From: Apostichopus japonicus
Taxonomy: Eukaryota > Echinodermata > Holothuroidea > Aspidochirotida > Stichopodidae
Direction: 5' to 3'
Length of the DNA: 64,000 bases
NCBI RefSeq assembly: GCF_037975245.1
Contig: NC_092564.1
Coordinates: 945,984-1,009,983, forward strand
Shown here: piece by piece, positions 1 through 23,658 of the stretch
Layout: each line of letters begins with the position of its first letter
Numbering within the stretch: the stretch's first letter is position 1
Made by a program: the position numbers and the translations under genes
The notes under the pieces: model-generated
What the model was told of the DNA's origin: nothing
The model's input: only the letters and a program-made list of their open reading frames with translations
Databases searched by the model: none

Positions 1-229
1 AAACATTGATGACGCCACTCATTGTACACTGACCATTTTGAGTAAGCCCGAACACAAGTGAGCAAAGCAGAGAAAAACTTTAAAAATACCGCCACATAGC
101 CATAGGCTTTCGGCGTTGGGAGTGCATTGGGTGGATGGTAAGTCAGTCGTGGGGTTAGGGAACCACAGTGTGACTATGACAAGAGGAGGAGCGAATGTGG
201 GTGGTGAGCGAGGAAAGGGCACGAATGGG

Positions 230-672
230 GAAAGAGGGGGAGCAGGAGGGAGAGCAGGAGGAGGAAGAAAAGAGGAAAGGAGGAAAGGAGGAAAGGAGGA
301 AAGGAGGATAGGAGGAAAGGAGGAAAAGAGGAAAAGAGGAAATCAGGAAAAGAGGAAAGGAGGAAAGGAGAAGAGGAGGAGAGGAGGAGAGGAGGAGAGG
401 AGGAGAGGAGGAGAGGAGGAGAGGGGAGAGGAGGAGAGGAGGAGAGGAGGAGAGGAGAAGAGGAGGAGAGGAGAAGAGGAGAAGAGGAGAAGAGGAGGAG
501 AGGAGGAGGACAGGAGGAGCAGAGGAGGAGAGGAGGAGAGGAGTAGAGGGGGAGAGGAGGAGAGGAGGAGAGGAGGAGAGGAGGAGAGGAGGAGAGGAGG
601 AGAGGAGGAAAGGAGGAAAGGAGGAAAGGAGGAAAGGAGGAAAGGAGGAAAGGAGGAAAGGAGGAGGAAAGA
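230..672 (+). repeat. Homopurine GGAGGA/GGAAAGGA tract
   Basis: About 440 bases of almost pure purine on the plus strand, in intron 8 of gene A. The open frame through it codes only Glu/Arg/Gly/Lys and is not a gene. Such mirror-like homopurine DNA can form triplexes. Unit 2 has it at 25866-26294; unit 3 keeps only about 40 bases near 54220. Confidence 0.9.
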
Positions 673-844
673 CTGTACTTTATGGCGGGAAGGAATCGGT
701 TGTAGGGGTGCAGGATGGGGCGGGATGAAGGGAGGACGGGAGAGCCCCGAGGTGAGTAAATGAGAAGTGGGAAAATGAGGAAAGAGAACGCATAAATGTT
801 ATTATTGGAGGTCTAACGTTTTTTATTTGTGTTTATGTGTTAAC

Positions 845-1520
845 CGGTTAGGAGGGGGGGAGGGAGTAGTTCGTCACAAGCCGTCGAAACATGTGATTGG
901 TTGGTTGAACCATGACAATGTCGTGAATAAAAGAGGTAGAGGTCCTGATAGGAAGACCGAGAGCAGCTTTAATGGAGGCGTTTTGAAGAATTTGAATAGT
1001 GTTGTTTGTGCGTGCGGAAGGATTTATGATTGCTGGGACTCCGTATTCCCAGAGTAGACAGTGCTATGCGGCAGAGGTGATAAAAGTGATGGGGGACTCT
1101 AACCTTAACGTTTTTGAAATAGCGGACCTTCCAATCCAGGAAGGGGCAAAGACGGAGACCAAGGAAAGCGGCAGATGGAGGAAGGGTTGAGCAGGTGATC
1201 ATGTAAATATATGTTGGAGGTACTGGGAGTGATACGACTATATCGCAGGTGAGGGTGGACGAGGTAGGTGGTTTTAGTGGGGTTAAGTTTGATGCGCCAA
1301 CGGTAACATTGTGTAGTGAATGAATCCAGGTAGCACTGGAGACGCATAGTTCCGGTGGTGAATTTGCGGCTACTCGTCCAGCTGGGGGAGGGGGGGGGGA
1401 TGGGTAAGTCATTAATGTCGTTTATAAAAAGAAGAGGGTTGAGGACGGAGCCCTGTGGAAATTCGGAAATTAGAGAGGATGTGAACGGATAGCCGGAGGA
1501 ACATGATAAACAATTTGACA
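845..1520 (-). pseudogene. LINE reverse-transcriptase remnant (intron 8, unit 1)
   Basis: Minus-strand frames carry FPQGSVLNPLLFINDINDLP, a decayed motif-B region of non-LTR reverse transcriptase, then CYRWRIKLNPTKTTYLV, typical of the region after the palm. A further C-terminal part is frameshifted. The YADD segment is missing. A 54-base deletion near 1058, relative to unit 2, shortens it. Clade not assigned. Confidence 0.75.
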
Positions 1521-1788
1521 GAGAAAATATAAATGGTCCTTAAAAAGCGATAGGGTAAAGCAAACAAATATAAATAACAGACAACAAGAAAGAAAAGTGA
1601 GACGAACGAATACAAATATAGAAACTCAAACTTTTCTTGCTGTCATCTTTAGCCTCTGTATTTAAACAGAACAAAATGTATGGAGGATGAGGTATGAATG
1701 GGTGGTTGGAAGGGTGGCTGATTGGGTGGGGATTGTAATGATAAGAGAAACTATGACGTTAGATAAACCTTCAAATGCTTTGACGTAC

Positions 1789-13222
<11,434 letters not shown>

Positions 13223-13342
13223 TTCTACGCCTGAATCTGTAAAAGATGAATATGACAATTTTTCATTTGCATCTGCTTTTAACCGAACCGTGCGCAGAAA
13301 GCCAAAGGCCGTCTGCAAAAGGATGACGTGGACATTCTAAAG

Positions 13343-13353
13343 AAAGTATAAAG
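13343..13353 (-). promoter_or_regulatory. Possible TATA-like element upstream of gene A
   Basis: CTTTATACTTT on the minus strand about 120 bases before the ATG. It is conserved in unit 2 (38299-38309). No start-site data; weak call. Confidence 0.3.
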
Positions 13354-13513
13354 TAAACAGAACGCCGCCTTACACAATTTATCTTGAACTCTGGGAGAAG
13401 CTAGGGTAACAACCTTTTCTACTATAGTGAACTCAGTATTCATGAATATTCAATACATTTAAATAGTATCACCATAATCATTGATTTAACACTTGAATTG
13501 AAGGATACGGAGA

Positions 13514-13700
13514 CAGGGGCGTCAATTCGATTTGAAACGTGGGGGGGGGGGGGGGACGGAATCGATTCGAGTATTCCGGCCGTAAGTATACTATCTAAGC
13601 GGAGCGCCACCATCGGTTGGCGCGCAGCGTGCAAGAAAATTTTTCTTCTGGCAGACCCCTCAGATTGCAGGAAACGGCACTTATGCATTATGGTCAGAAA
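13514..13700. mobile_element. Fragment of small TIR element with conserved module, unit 1
   Basis: Begins CAGGGGCGTCAATTCGAT, then a G run, then the shared module (CTATCTAAGCGGAGCGCC at 13591). The right end is not found. About 300 bp upstream of gene A; homologous to 38470-38660. Confidence 0.6.
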
Positions 13701-14254
13701 ACAACACCCCTAAAATTGATAAAAATTTCCGGCAATTTTTTATTTTGGGAAATATTCTCGAAGGAAGTGATCGCCATTTATTCCTAAGTTTACCAATTCC
13801 TCGTCTCCCAGAAGCGCCCAACATTTAAGATATCGAAACATTTTCGTGTTGGCTGATCCATGATCACCCCCATCAAGGGCGGCAGAAGCACTTTTAATCT
13901 GGGGGGGGGGCACCGACATCAAAGGGCACTTTGCAGCAATTCGATTGGACTGATGCAGCCTTATATTTAGTACCCTTTACAACTCTTATTGTATTATCTT
14001 ATTTGTGTACACACATCACTCCAGCAACGCCTCCCCCCCCCCTTCAAGGAAATTATGCATACTAGCACTGCAATATCCAATGTGCAAATTGGGAGACAAG
14101 GAACAAGTTTTCTTTTGAGACAAAATTAGGTGAAATCATGCTAGTTGCTAATGTAGGAATCTTCCGAATTAGAGTTTTTTTCTTGTTAATATCTAAACAA
14201 ATTTTTTCCACTCGAATTGGTTTGAGTTTGACCCACAGAAATTCATTAGAAAGT

Positions 14255-14528
14255 CAGCGGCGTAGCCAGGATTTGCAAAGTTGTATGCACGACTATCTGA
14301 GCGGAGCGCCACCATCGGTTGGCGCGGAGCGTGCGAGAAAATTGTTGGTTTTACAAACCCCTCAGATGGCCGAAAACGGCCCTTCCCGAGTGTTCATTCT
14401 AGTTCCCTGGCCTCTTGCTAACTTGAGGCACCTCAATTTTTATGTAGAAAAAGGGAACATTTTTAACCTGAGGAAAAGTGCGGGGGGGGGGCACGTGCCC
14501 CCTGTGCCCCCCGGTTCCACCGCCCTTG
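14255..14528. mobile_element. Small TIR element with conserved module, unit 1
   Basis: 274 bp, ends CAGCGGCGTAGCCAGG and inverted CAAGGGCGGTGGAACC, with the shared module at 14293-14332. No clear target duplication. The next 700 bp (14530-15230) hold nothing I recognise. Confidence 0.7.
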
Positions 14529-15231
14529 AGGTCTTCCATATCTAATACGTGCCTATAGGCACGTAACCCGCAGCACTATGTTGCTCATTTGGAGAGTGTG
14601 ATACTCTGGTAGCAACAGCTGTTTGACTGACTTCACGTTTTTAAGAGTTTGAACCAGTTATATCTTCCTCGTCATCTTGCTTAAAAGGCGTCACCTCAAT
14701 AGTAGACCTACAATAAACAAAATTGAATAAACATCGGCATGATATATATCTCTATAAAGACGATACAACCGCTTAATATTAATGTCACTCTTACTATGGC
14801 TTGATTACAGACGGATCCTTTTTGCTACATATTTATCAATATTCTATTTGGTCTGCATCAGATTAAAAGGAACCTTATCGATGACGACGATGAGAATAAC
14901 CCTCTGAGTAACATATGTTTGGGAGTAAGGCAAACTTGTCATTGTAAACTAATGAGGTGTTTTATTTGCATAATGGACGACTTTATAGGTACAAATACAA
15001 GTTTGAGATGTTTTAGAACGCCAAACAGCATTATTATAAGTGTACAATGTAGTTTCGAGGAATGATCCTTTAACCATCTGAGGCATTTTCTGTTTTGTTA
15101 TAACTTGGCTGCTCTCCTTAGCCTTATACACAGACCACTAGTTCATCAGTTCCGCTAATACATCACAAAGCTTAATAGACAGTAAGACTTTATGACCTAA
15201 AATGACAGTAGTATATGTCTTGCTATTTCAT

Positions 15232-15362
15232 CCCCCCCCCCCCTGGGAGCCGAAGGCCCCCGTTTTACGGGGCTCTCGTTTTCTGTATTGTGAGTCGAAA
15301 TGCCCGTTTTCGAGGGTTCCCGTCTTTCGGGAGCTTTCTCCTATGGCGCGAGAAAGCTGAAT
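15232..15362. other. Cluster of short GC hairpins, unit 1
   Basis: Within 110 bases: CCCCGTTTTACGGGG, CCCGTTTTCGAGGG, CCCGTCTTTCGGG and AGCTTTCTC/GAGAAAGCT-type pairings, in otherwise AT-rich DNA. Conserved in unit 2 at 40118-40247. Could be a structured transposon end or an RNA; unidentified. Confidence 0.4.
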
Positions 15363-15859
15363 ATATTACGGACAAATATATATATGCTGTACTTGCGAAA
15401 TACATACATGGTTAACTTCAAAAATGCATTTTCGACATATTTATATATATCTTTACACATATATATTCCCTGAAAGTTATATTTATTCCCTTAAAGTATT
15501 TATTTATATATTCTCCAGGCGTATGGAAAGTATTTTCTTAATAACAAATATGTATTTTGTGCAAAAAATATATATTTTCTTACAGTAAATATTCTGTCAA
15601 AAATATATAATCTCTTACACAAAAAAAAAACAAAACAATTCTCTGCCAAGAATATATTTATTCTCTATAAGAAAAAAAAAGTATTTTCTAAAGAAATATA
15701 CATATCCTTTTCAAAAAGTATGTCAATTCTGTGACCGAAAAATATATTTCTCTAACAAAATATATAAATTTTGTGACAGAAAATATATAAATTTTATAGA
15801 AAAAGTTTTGGCTGTGCAAAAATAAATTTTTATTCTTTGTAGGAAATAATATATATTCT

Positions 15860-16490
15860 CTATCAACAAAGTTCTATTCTGTGCAAAAAAATATATTCTG
15901 TAAGAAAACTATATATGCTAAACAAAGTACGGTGCTCTGTAAGTGCCAACTGAGATGTTTTGTTGTTCAGTAACTTAAATGACCAGCTTATTCATTATAT
16001 TGCTGTTTTCTTCACATCCACTTTCTTTCCGTTCATGTATAGAGTCCTTGCAGAAGTGCAACAAACTAAATGAAAGACTGTGGTTAGAGAAGAGCAAATA
16101 TGCTAAGTCTTAGACTAGTGTAATTAATAAGTATGCTGTTTAGAGTAGTCTAACGTTAACATCACACTACCAACTATTCTACTTACGCTCTATATCTGGA
16201 CGCCATGATTGCAGTACTGCTGCTATAGCCTATATACGTATGTTACCTGTGTTTTACCAGGGAGCTGCTACTCGAACAGCTCCCTGGTATACAATACGTT
16301 TGAACTGCATTTCGGTTCTGAGCGAGGAAGTACATTGTACTTGTTCACTTATGGCCAATATAATGAATAAGCTGTTCACTGAAGTTACTGAAGCACCAAC
16401 ATCTCAGTTGGCACTTACAGAGCTCCGTACTTTGTATAGCATATATATTTTTTCGTACAGAATATATTTTTCGCAAAGAATAGAGCTTGA
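15860..16490. repeat. Imperfect fold-back inverted repeat, unit 1
   Basis: About 145 bp at 15860-16005 (containing ACAAAGTACGGTGCTCTGTA) recurs inverted at about 16345-16490. The loop contains a perfect 12-bp hairpin, ACCAGGGAGCTG and CAGCTCCCTGGT, at 16256-16288. The flanks (15420-15860 and 16490-16600) are AT-rich with repeated ATATATTTTCTGT-like strings. Confidence 0.8.
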
Positions 16491-16702
16491 ATGTTAGAGA
16501 ATATATATATTTTCCGTACACACAATACAAATATATTTTTGCATAGAATAAAATTTATTCTGTAGAATATATATAATTTCTGTAACAGAATTTATATATT
16601 TTGGCCACTGCCCACTTCTTCACATTTCAAAGTTATTAGTTTGGAACGTTAGCCGATGTGTTACGTAATCAATTTGCCAAGCCTTGCAAAGGACACGAAC
16701 GT

Positions 16703-17743
16703 ATGGAAAGCCATTTTAAAATCTAACCGGGAATTTGAGATGTCTGAAATTGCTCCTTATTTTAGATCTCTAAAATTCTATTTCCGATATCTTAACTTAA
16801 TTTCGAGATATCTTAAATTTATTTCGAGATATCGGAAATTTTATTTCAGATATCTGAAATTGAATTCGAGATATCTAAACTAGATTTCGAGATATCTGAA
16901 ATTCTAATTCCGATATCTGAAATTCAATTCGAGATATTTGAAATTGTTTCTTATTTTAGATATCTAAAGTTCTATTTCAGATATCTAAACTTAAATTCGA
17001 GATATCTTAAATTTATTTCGAGATATCTGAAATTCCAATTCAGATATCTGAAATTGAATTCGAGATATTTGAAATTGTTTCTTATTTTAGATATCTAAAG
17101 TTCTATTTCAGATATCTAAACTTAAATTCGAGATATCTAACATAGATTTCGAGATATCTGAAATTCTAATTCAGATATCTGAAATTGAATTCGAGATATC
17201 TGAAATTGAATTCGAGATATCCGAAATTGAATTCGAGATATCTGAAATTCTATTTCGGATATCTGAAATTGATTTCGAGATATCTGGAATTGAATTAAAG
17301 ATATTTGCAGTTCTAATTCGAGATATCTGAAATTGAATTCCAGATATCTGCAATTGAATTCGAGATATCTGAAATGCATATGCAGAAATTCCCCATTAAA
17401 TGTTAAAATGGTGTACGTATGGAAAGCCATTTCAAATTGAAATTCGAGATATCTGAAATTTTATTTCAGATATCTGAAATAGAATTGCAGATATCTTGAA
17501 TTCAATTTCAGATATCTCGAATTCAATTTCAGATATCTCGAATTCAATTTCAGATATCTCGAATTCAATTTCAGATATTTCAAATTCTCTGGTATTCCGA
17601 GATATCTCAAATTGATTTTAAGATATCTGCAATTATTTGTAGATATCTTAAATAAATTGGAGATATCTGTAATTTAATTTGAGATATCTGAAATTATTTC
17701 GAGATATCGAAATTCTTTATTAAAGGTTTAAACGGCTTTCCAT
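16703..17743. mobile_element. TIR element filled with EcoRV-palindrome array, unit 1
   Basis: Ends are ATGGAAAGCC and inverted GGCTTTCCAT, flanked by the 8-bp direct repeat ACGAACGT (16695-16702 and 17744-17751). The interior is a degenerate 21-bp array, GATATCTGAAATTGAATTC, in which almost every unit is centred on the palindrome GATATC. A third ATGGAAAGCC lies inside at 17419, so two elements may be nested. Confidence 0.8.
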
Positions 17744-17934
17744 ACGAACGTGGGAAAGTCACTTGCACAGCTCAAATTTCCTGCAATCTACCGCGAGTAC
17801 CTATTAAATGTCCAAGGCAGGTAAACTGTTACAAGCAGTGGTGCAGGGCTCATTTTCACTCAAATGTAAATATTTTTAGAGAATATATTTTTTTTGTCTC
17901 TCTTAGAGAATACAATGTATTGTCCAATTTTGCC

Positions 17935-18345
17935 TTGAAATCATCAATGAAGTTGAAGACCACAACCTTGGGAAAGAGCTTCATGTATAAACAACTCGGT
18001 AAGAAAAATAATTGAGACTCGCATTTGACTTGCAATGCTTCTTGGCAATCTTGTTGCTATTGCCCTCCTGTTTTGGCAGACTGATCTAAGGTAAACAATT
18101 TGCAACAGTCAATATTCTCCAAACCATGAACAATCCTATAAGTTTGAATTAGATCACCTGTCTTCCTTTGGCATGCCAATGTAGGTAACTTTAGTCTGTC
18201 ACAATAATGATGGTTCTCCAGATCAGGCACAAGATGTGTAGCCCTATGTTGAACACTCTCAATACTGTTTACAGTATGTCAGTTCTTAGATGGGGGAACC
18301 AAATAACATTAAAATATTCCAGATGCGGCCTCACAGGTGTTTTTT
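17935..18345 (-). pseudogene. LINE C-terminal remnant, unit 1
   Basis: Minus strand reads LEYFNVIWFPHLRTDIL, then (other frame) NSIESVQHRATHLVPDLE and QRKTGDLIQTYRIVHGLE, typical of the region after RT in LINE ORF2. Broken by frameshifts. The following 18345-19265 contains nothing recognisable. Confidence 0.8.
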
Positions 18346-19269
18346 TTTTAAGGTCATAACTAGTCTAGAGTAGTGTGTAAAGCTTGAAAGGACCTCCTAT
18401 TAATTAAACCCAGTATGCTGTTGTTAGGTCAATGGGACAACTATATACAGTAGAGTGTGCTACCCTATAATGAGCATGACATTCACATAGCATTGTTATA
18501 TACAGTTAAAGTAAATGGGAGAATCCCACTGGTGAGATAAAATATTTGATCCTGTATACTTGGGAGCACATATTATGGTCTGTGGGAGTAGGACTAACAT
18601 TTTGTAAGTCCCTTAGTTATTCTCTCTCTATAATGCTTTTTGTAGCCTAACTTAACCATCGATGTCTGTAACTTGTGTAAGTATTTAGTCAAGATTAGGA
18701 GTATCTGGACCATGTTTCATTTTGATCAGTTACACGACAGGCAAGAAGGGTGCATGACTATGTGTGATTCATGGAAACTCTCTGAATCACAGAGTTGTTG
18801 ATATGTGACTAGTATAGTCTATAGGGGCTTAGATTTAGAACTGATGCATATTTACTTCAATCACAACACGTATGCACTTCGCGTGGTAGCAACACTAATG
18901 GTTGGCCTAATTGTTTTACCGCTGCAAAAGTTCAACAAATGTTCACTAAACTTCTTTCTCATGACGAATGCCAATGGAATTATGTGCAATGGAATTGCAT
19001 TGAGAATGCTTTTACGATTATGTTGAGAACTGCAACATTAATTGAGGTTTTACCATTTTCTTTTACACTGGGTTCTTGATGAGGATTCGTCCCTTCTGAA
19101 CGATTTTATTTTTCTATTGGACTAAAAATGATAAAACTCTTCCAGACATTTTGCTGTTATGCACATGAAACAGGTGGCGCTAGTATGATACACACTCATT
19201 AATCTCTATACACACATAGGTTACACTCACTATCTTGCCTGTAAAATTCTGTTATGTGGAACATAAGAG

Positions 19270-19735
19270 AATGTACCAGCTCGGCTGGGTAGCCTGAGAG
19301 TACCGGCTTGCTGATGTGCTGGATTAAGATAGCTGCAAACAAAATAAATTCCTTTGCTGTATTAAGTTTCCTGAGTATCCTGAGAGTACCAGCTTGGATG
19401 AGTCTTCTGAGAGTACCAGCTTGGCTGGGTAGTCTGAGAGTATCAGCTTGGATGAGTAGCCTGAGAGTACCAGCTTGGATGAGTATTCTGAGAGTAACAG
19501 CTTGGATGAGTATCCTTAGAGTACCAGCTTGGCTGGGTATTTTGAGAGTACCAGCTTGGCTGGGTAGTCTGAGAGTACCAGCTTGGATGAGTATCCTGAG
19601 AGTACCAGCTTGGCTGGGTAGCCTGAGAGTACCAGCATGGATGAGTAGCCTGAGAGTACCAGCTTGGCTGGGTATTTTGAGAGTACCAGCGGCTGGGTAG
19701 CCTGAGAGTACCAGCTTGGCTTGGTAGCCTGAGCA
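19270..19735 (+). repeat. 27-bp minisatellite, short allele (unit 1)
   Basis: About 15-17 units of GAGAGTACCAGCTTGG plus an 11-bp variable tail (CTGGGTAGCCT or ATGAGTATCCT), with one 70-bp unique spacer near 19310-19375. The period is a multiple of three, so both strands stay open; the frames are not genes. Confidence 0.95.
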
Positions 19736-19939
19736 TCGTTCATGTAGTTTCTAGTTTATGCTTGTGGAGCCCTTCGAATTCGAATTGTGACTTGTTCTAT
19801 ACAGCGCTGACATATAGGCCTATAATCCACAAATCCGGACCAACAGAATATTTGCGATACCCGTTTGTACTTACACAGGCGTAATAATAAGCACTAATGG
19901 TAAACTATTTAACACAAAATGAATGTGTAATGTTTCAGG

Positions 19940-22174
19940 CAGGCCTCGACAAATACGGTCGCCAACTCGCCAATGGCGACTACAATTTGCGACTGGCGAG
20001 CAAAAAAATGCATTACGCTCGAAAGTTTGGCGAGTGGCTCATTCGCTCATTGCCTTTATACGATAGGCTTACTGTGAACTTGTGAGCCAATCAACAAAGG
20101 CATATTGCCTAATGTTACACATCAAATTAGAATTATCGAGTGCACTGTTACCAGGCGCGAATACAGGCGGGGCGTTGGGGGCGCGTCCCCCGGGTAAGAA
20201 AAAGAGGCGAGAAAAAAAAAGAGAAGAACAAGGAAAAAAGAGGGGAAAATAAGAGGAGGAGAGGAAGGAAGGGAAAAGAAAAAAAAAGAAAAGGAGAAAA
20301 AGAGGGAGTAGAAGTAAAACGCCAAGACACCGGGAAGAGAAAGAGGAACAGTGATATCATTACAGCGCTGGTCCCTAATATATACACAGGGTAGCCAGTA
20401 ACGGATCAAGGATTTCGGATGGGGCGTTTGCCTCACCCTACCCTTTACACCGACAACTCCATTTTTGACGTTTCCATTTTTCCTCTCTCACTCATGGTCT
20501 ATATATACACTATATATGGTCTATCATAACGGGTGTGCGTTTATATACGCTTTAAACAATTGTAGAATTGTGCTATGAAACCAACTGTGGCTGGTCTCGA
20601 ACTCGACCGTGTCGTCGGGAACATGACGCATTTCGGGAAGGGGCGGCCGCCCCCCCACCCTTCGGCATATTTATTTTTGTGATATCGCTAGTAATTTCAA
20701 AATAGAAAGTGCTTAGATGCAACTTACAAGGCCTGGGAAGTGTCGTTTCCAGCGATCTGGAAGGCATTTTGGCCAAAATTTACTTGTACGCTTCGCGCCA
20801 ACAAATGGTCCTGGGTAGTGCCATTTTCAGCGATCTGGGAGGCAAGTTTGGCCAAAATTTTCTTGTACGCTTCTCGCCAAGTTATGGTGGCGCTACGCTT
20901 AGATAATTTGCCTACAGGCTTCGCTCCTCCCTTGGCAAATTCCTCGCTACGCGCCTGTTCGAATTTTGAAGCAAACAGCAGATATCACATCATATCAGTG
21001 AGCATGAAATTGGCGTTCCAGGATGAACAGCCTCAAAACTGTCCTGTCCGACTTGCCCGAAAAAAATAACCAAAATTTTTCAAGCGCGAAACGCGCTATC
21101 AACATGTTAATGTCAATATCATATAAGCAAGCATCGGTTATTACATCACATGCCATCGTCTAACGTACGGTCCGTCAAAGTTGCGCAGTGTACCGCGGGA
21201 TGCTAATGTAAACAACGAAATGTGTTATGTAGATGGAGTAAAAGGCATGGAGGTCCAATTATCTCAAAACTCTCTTTTACATTTGTAATGGCGAATTAGG
21301 GGCTGCAGCCCTCCTCCCCCACCCCCGCCTCCTACGCCTATGTGTGTAGTGCTCGGTTTCGGAAATATCTCCTATTTTTCCATTTCCTTCAACCAAGTTT
21401 TATAATAGCCGTTATAAGAGGTTTTAATATTTCTACACCAATAAATTAACTGTGTCTGAATTTTCGAAAATTTCTGACCAACATTCTTCATCACACTTCC
21501 CTCTACTCGTGTAATTTTGGCCAGTCTGTTAGAGGACATGCGATGAGGTCGAACATGATTTGTGACTGATGACAATCTTTAAAAAGGTTATGGATGGAAA
21601 AATCTATCGGGAAATACTTGGTTCTCAGGCAAAAAGTCTACATCTGGTTGGTCATTTTCAAGCCCGAGAAGTGCCATTTCCGGTGATCTGGGTGGTATCA
21701 AAACCAGAAATTTTCTTGTACGCTGCGCGCCAACCCATGGTGGCGCTCCGCTTAGATAGTAACTCGCGCCCCCGGGTTACAAAATCCTGGATACGCCCCT
21801 GGTTACAAGTAGGTCCTAGGGACAGCTCTGTTCATCAGCTCGAAAAACTAATTTGATACTAATTGACTAAATGATGTACGATAGATGTAACCAAACTGGA
21901 AACTACAAACTTAAATAAATGCGTAACGACAACTCAAACAAGGGTAACGCATGAATATTATGTTTTAAACACTTGTGAATTAAATCGATCGTTTTTGCTG
22001 TAAACAACTATAACAGTAACACTAAACCGCGATATTCTAAGTTAGGCCATTCAACCTAGGCTTATATCACACAAACACTTTGCGAGAAAGAATGGCGAGT
22101 AAATTTAACGTGTTGGCGAGTAGAATCTCTGTCGCCAGTTGGCGAGTAGTTTTCAATCTTTTTGTCGAGGCCTG
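19940..22174. mobile_element. hAT-like element, 2.2 kb, unit 1
   Basis: Ends CAGGCCTCGACAAA and its inverse, perfect 8-bp duplications GTTTCAGG (19932-19939 and 22175-22182), and GGCGAGT-rich sub-terminal repeats at both ends. No transposase found. The interior holds an A/G-rich tract (20200-20340) and several copies of the shared small-element module. Confidence 0.9.
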
Positions 22175-22454
22175 GTTTCAGGTATACCAACAGGATTAAT
22201 TGTTACCAGAAATTTACTTGAATGTATTGTTTGTAAACAGAAACATGCTGAAAGGTTTGTACTTGACAAATAATGAGATTTTTTGCTGGAGCACCATACT
22301 TTCTGTTTTCATCAACGAATTTCTTGAACTCCTTAAATCATCATCGTATTCTCCTCATTTTTTTGTTTCGATTAAATCGTTACCTTTGTAGTTATGCAGG
22401 TGGATGTGTTTGGGTGTGTGTGGGTTCGTATGTGTGTGTGACAACTAATAATAT

Positions 22455-22890
22455 TTGTAAACACGATATCTCAAGAAGGGAAGCTTGGACCAAGCTCATA
22501 TTTGGTGTGCAGGAGTACAACATTAAAAAAAAGAAGTCTATTGTTTTCTGGAGACGTCAAGTGTCGTTTGGGGTCACCAGGGGTCAAATTGTGTAAACCT
22601 TGTAAACACGATATCTCAAGAAGGGAAGCTTGGACCAAACTCATATTTAGTATGCAGTTGTGACACGTTAAGTTGAAAAAGCCTATTGTTTTTTGTGGAG
22701 GTCAAATGTCATTTGGGGCCACTAGTGGTCAAATTGTGAAAACCTTGTCAACGCGATGCCTCAAGGAGGGAAGCTTGGACTTAACTCATATTTAGTATGC
22801 AGTTGTGACACGTTAAGTTGAAGAAGCCTATTGTTTTTGTGAAGGCTAAAAGTCATTTGGAGTTACCAGAGGCCAAATTGTGGAAACTTT
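22455..22890 (+). repeat. Tandem repeat of about 140 bp, three units (unit 1)
   Basis: Each unit starts AACACGATATCTCAAGAAGG and ends with a GTCAAATTGTG-type string; units at about 22459, 22600 and 22742. Confidence 0.85.
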
Positions 22891-23388
22891 GTTTTAATAA
22901 TCTACCGTATCTCCCACCGACCAGCCATTATATATAACATGTGCGTTACGCCTCGTAAGAATAGGAGGCTGTTGGCAATTGGCCTATGGGCATCCGTAGA
23001 ATCGAATCAAAAGTCACGAACAAACCTCCGTAGGCTTCAGTGTGTCGCTTCGCTGCATTCTTTCGTTACATACAATGTGTGCATAAAGGTGTACTCTTTG
23101 TACATACAGCGTTGCTTTTGGAACGAACGATATCACTGAATCATCGGTATTATATATTTGCTTCCGTTGTTGAAGTTTTCCGGGGTATTTCGCAATTTTC
23201 GAGATTCAGTGCCAAATACAAACTTCGGGTTTGGGTGTAGCTACGTTGGAGAAATGGCTAGGCGCCTTTTAGGATAACTGTGTTTTTTGTGCCTAGACTG
23301 TTCTTCTCCTTCAGGGAGCATTTACAAACATACAGCGATAGCATCATTTAAAATCTAACATAACAATTTATTAGAGCGAACGTTTTTC

Positions 23389-23389
<1 letters not shown>

Positions 23390-23423
<34 letters not shown>

Positions 23424-23459
23424 GATTATGATTATGATTATTATTATGATTATTATTAC

Positions 23460-23535
<76 letters not shown>

Positions 23536-23626
23536 TTTATCACTATTATTATTATTATTTTTAATTTTATCACTATTACTATTATTATTATTATTATTAC
23601 TATCATTATTATTATTATTGTTGTTG

Positions 23627-23658
<32 letters not shown>

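Noticed and set aside
116-763. 215-codon open frame rich in Glu, Arg and Gly (also 25753-26382)
   Set aside because: It is the translation of the GGAGGA/GGAAAGGA tract; stop-free because of composition, with no conserved domain.
20740-21069. 109-codon plus-strand frame (also 49257-49586)
   Set aside because: Runs through two copies of the small-element module inside a transposon; repeated words only.
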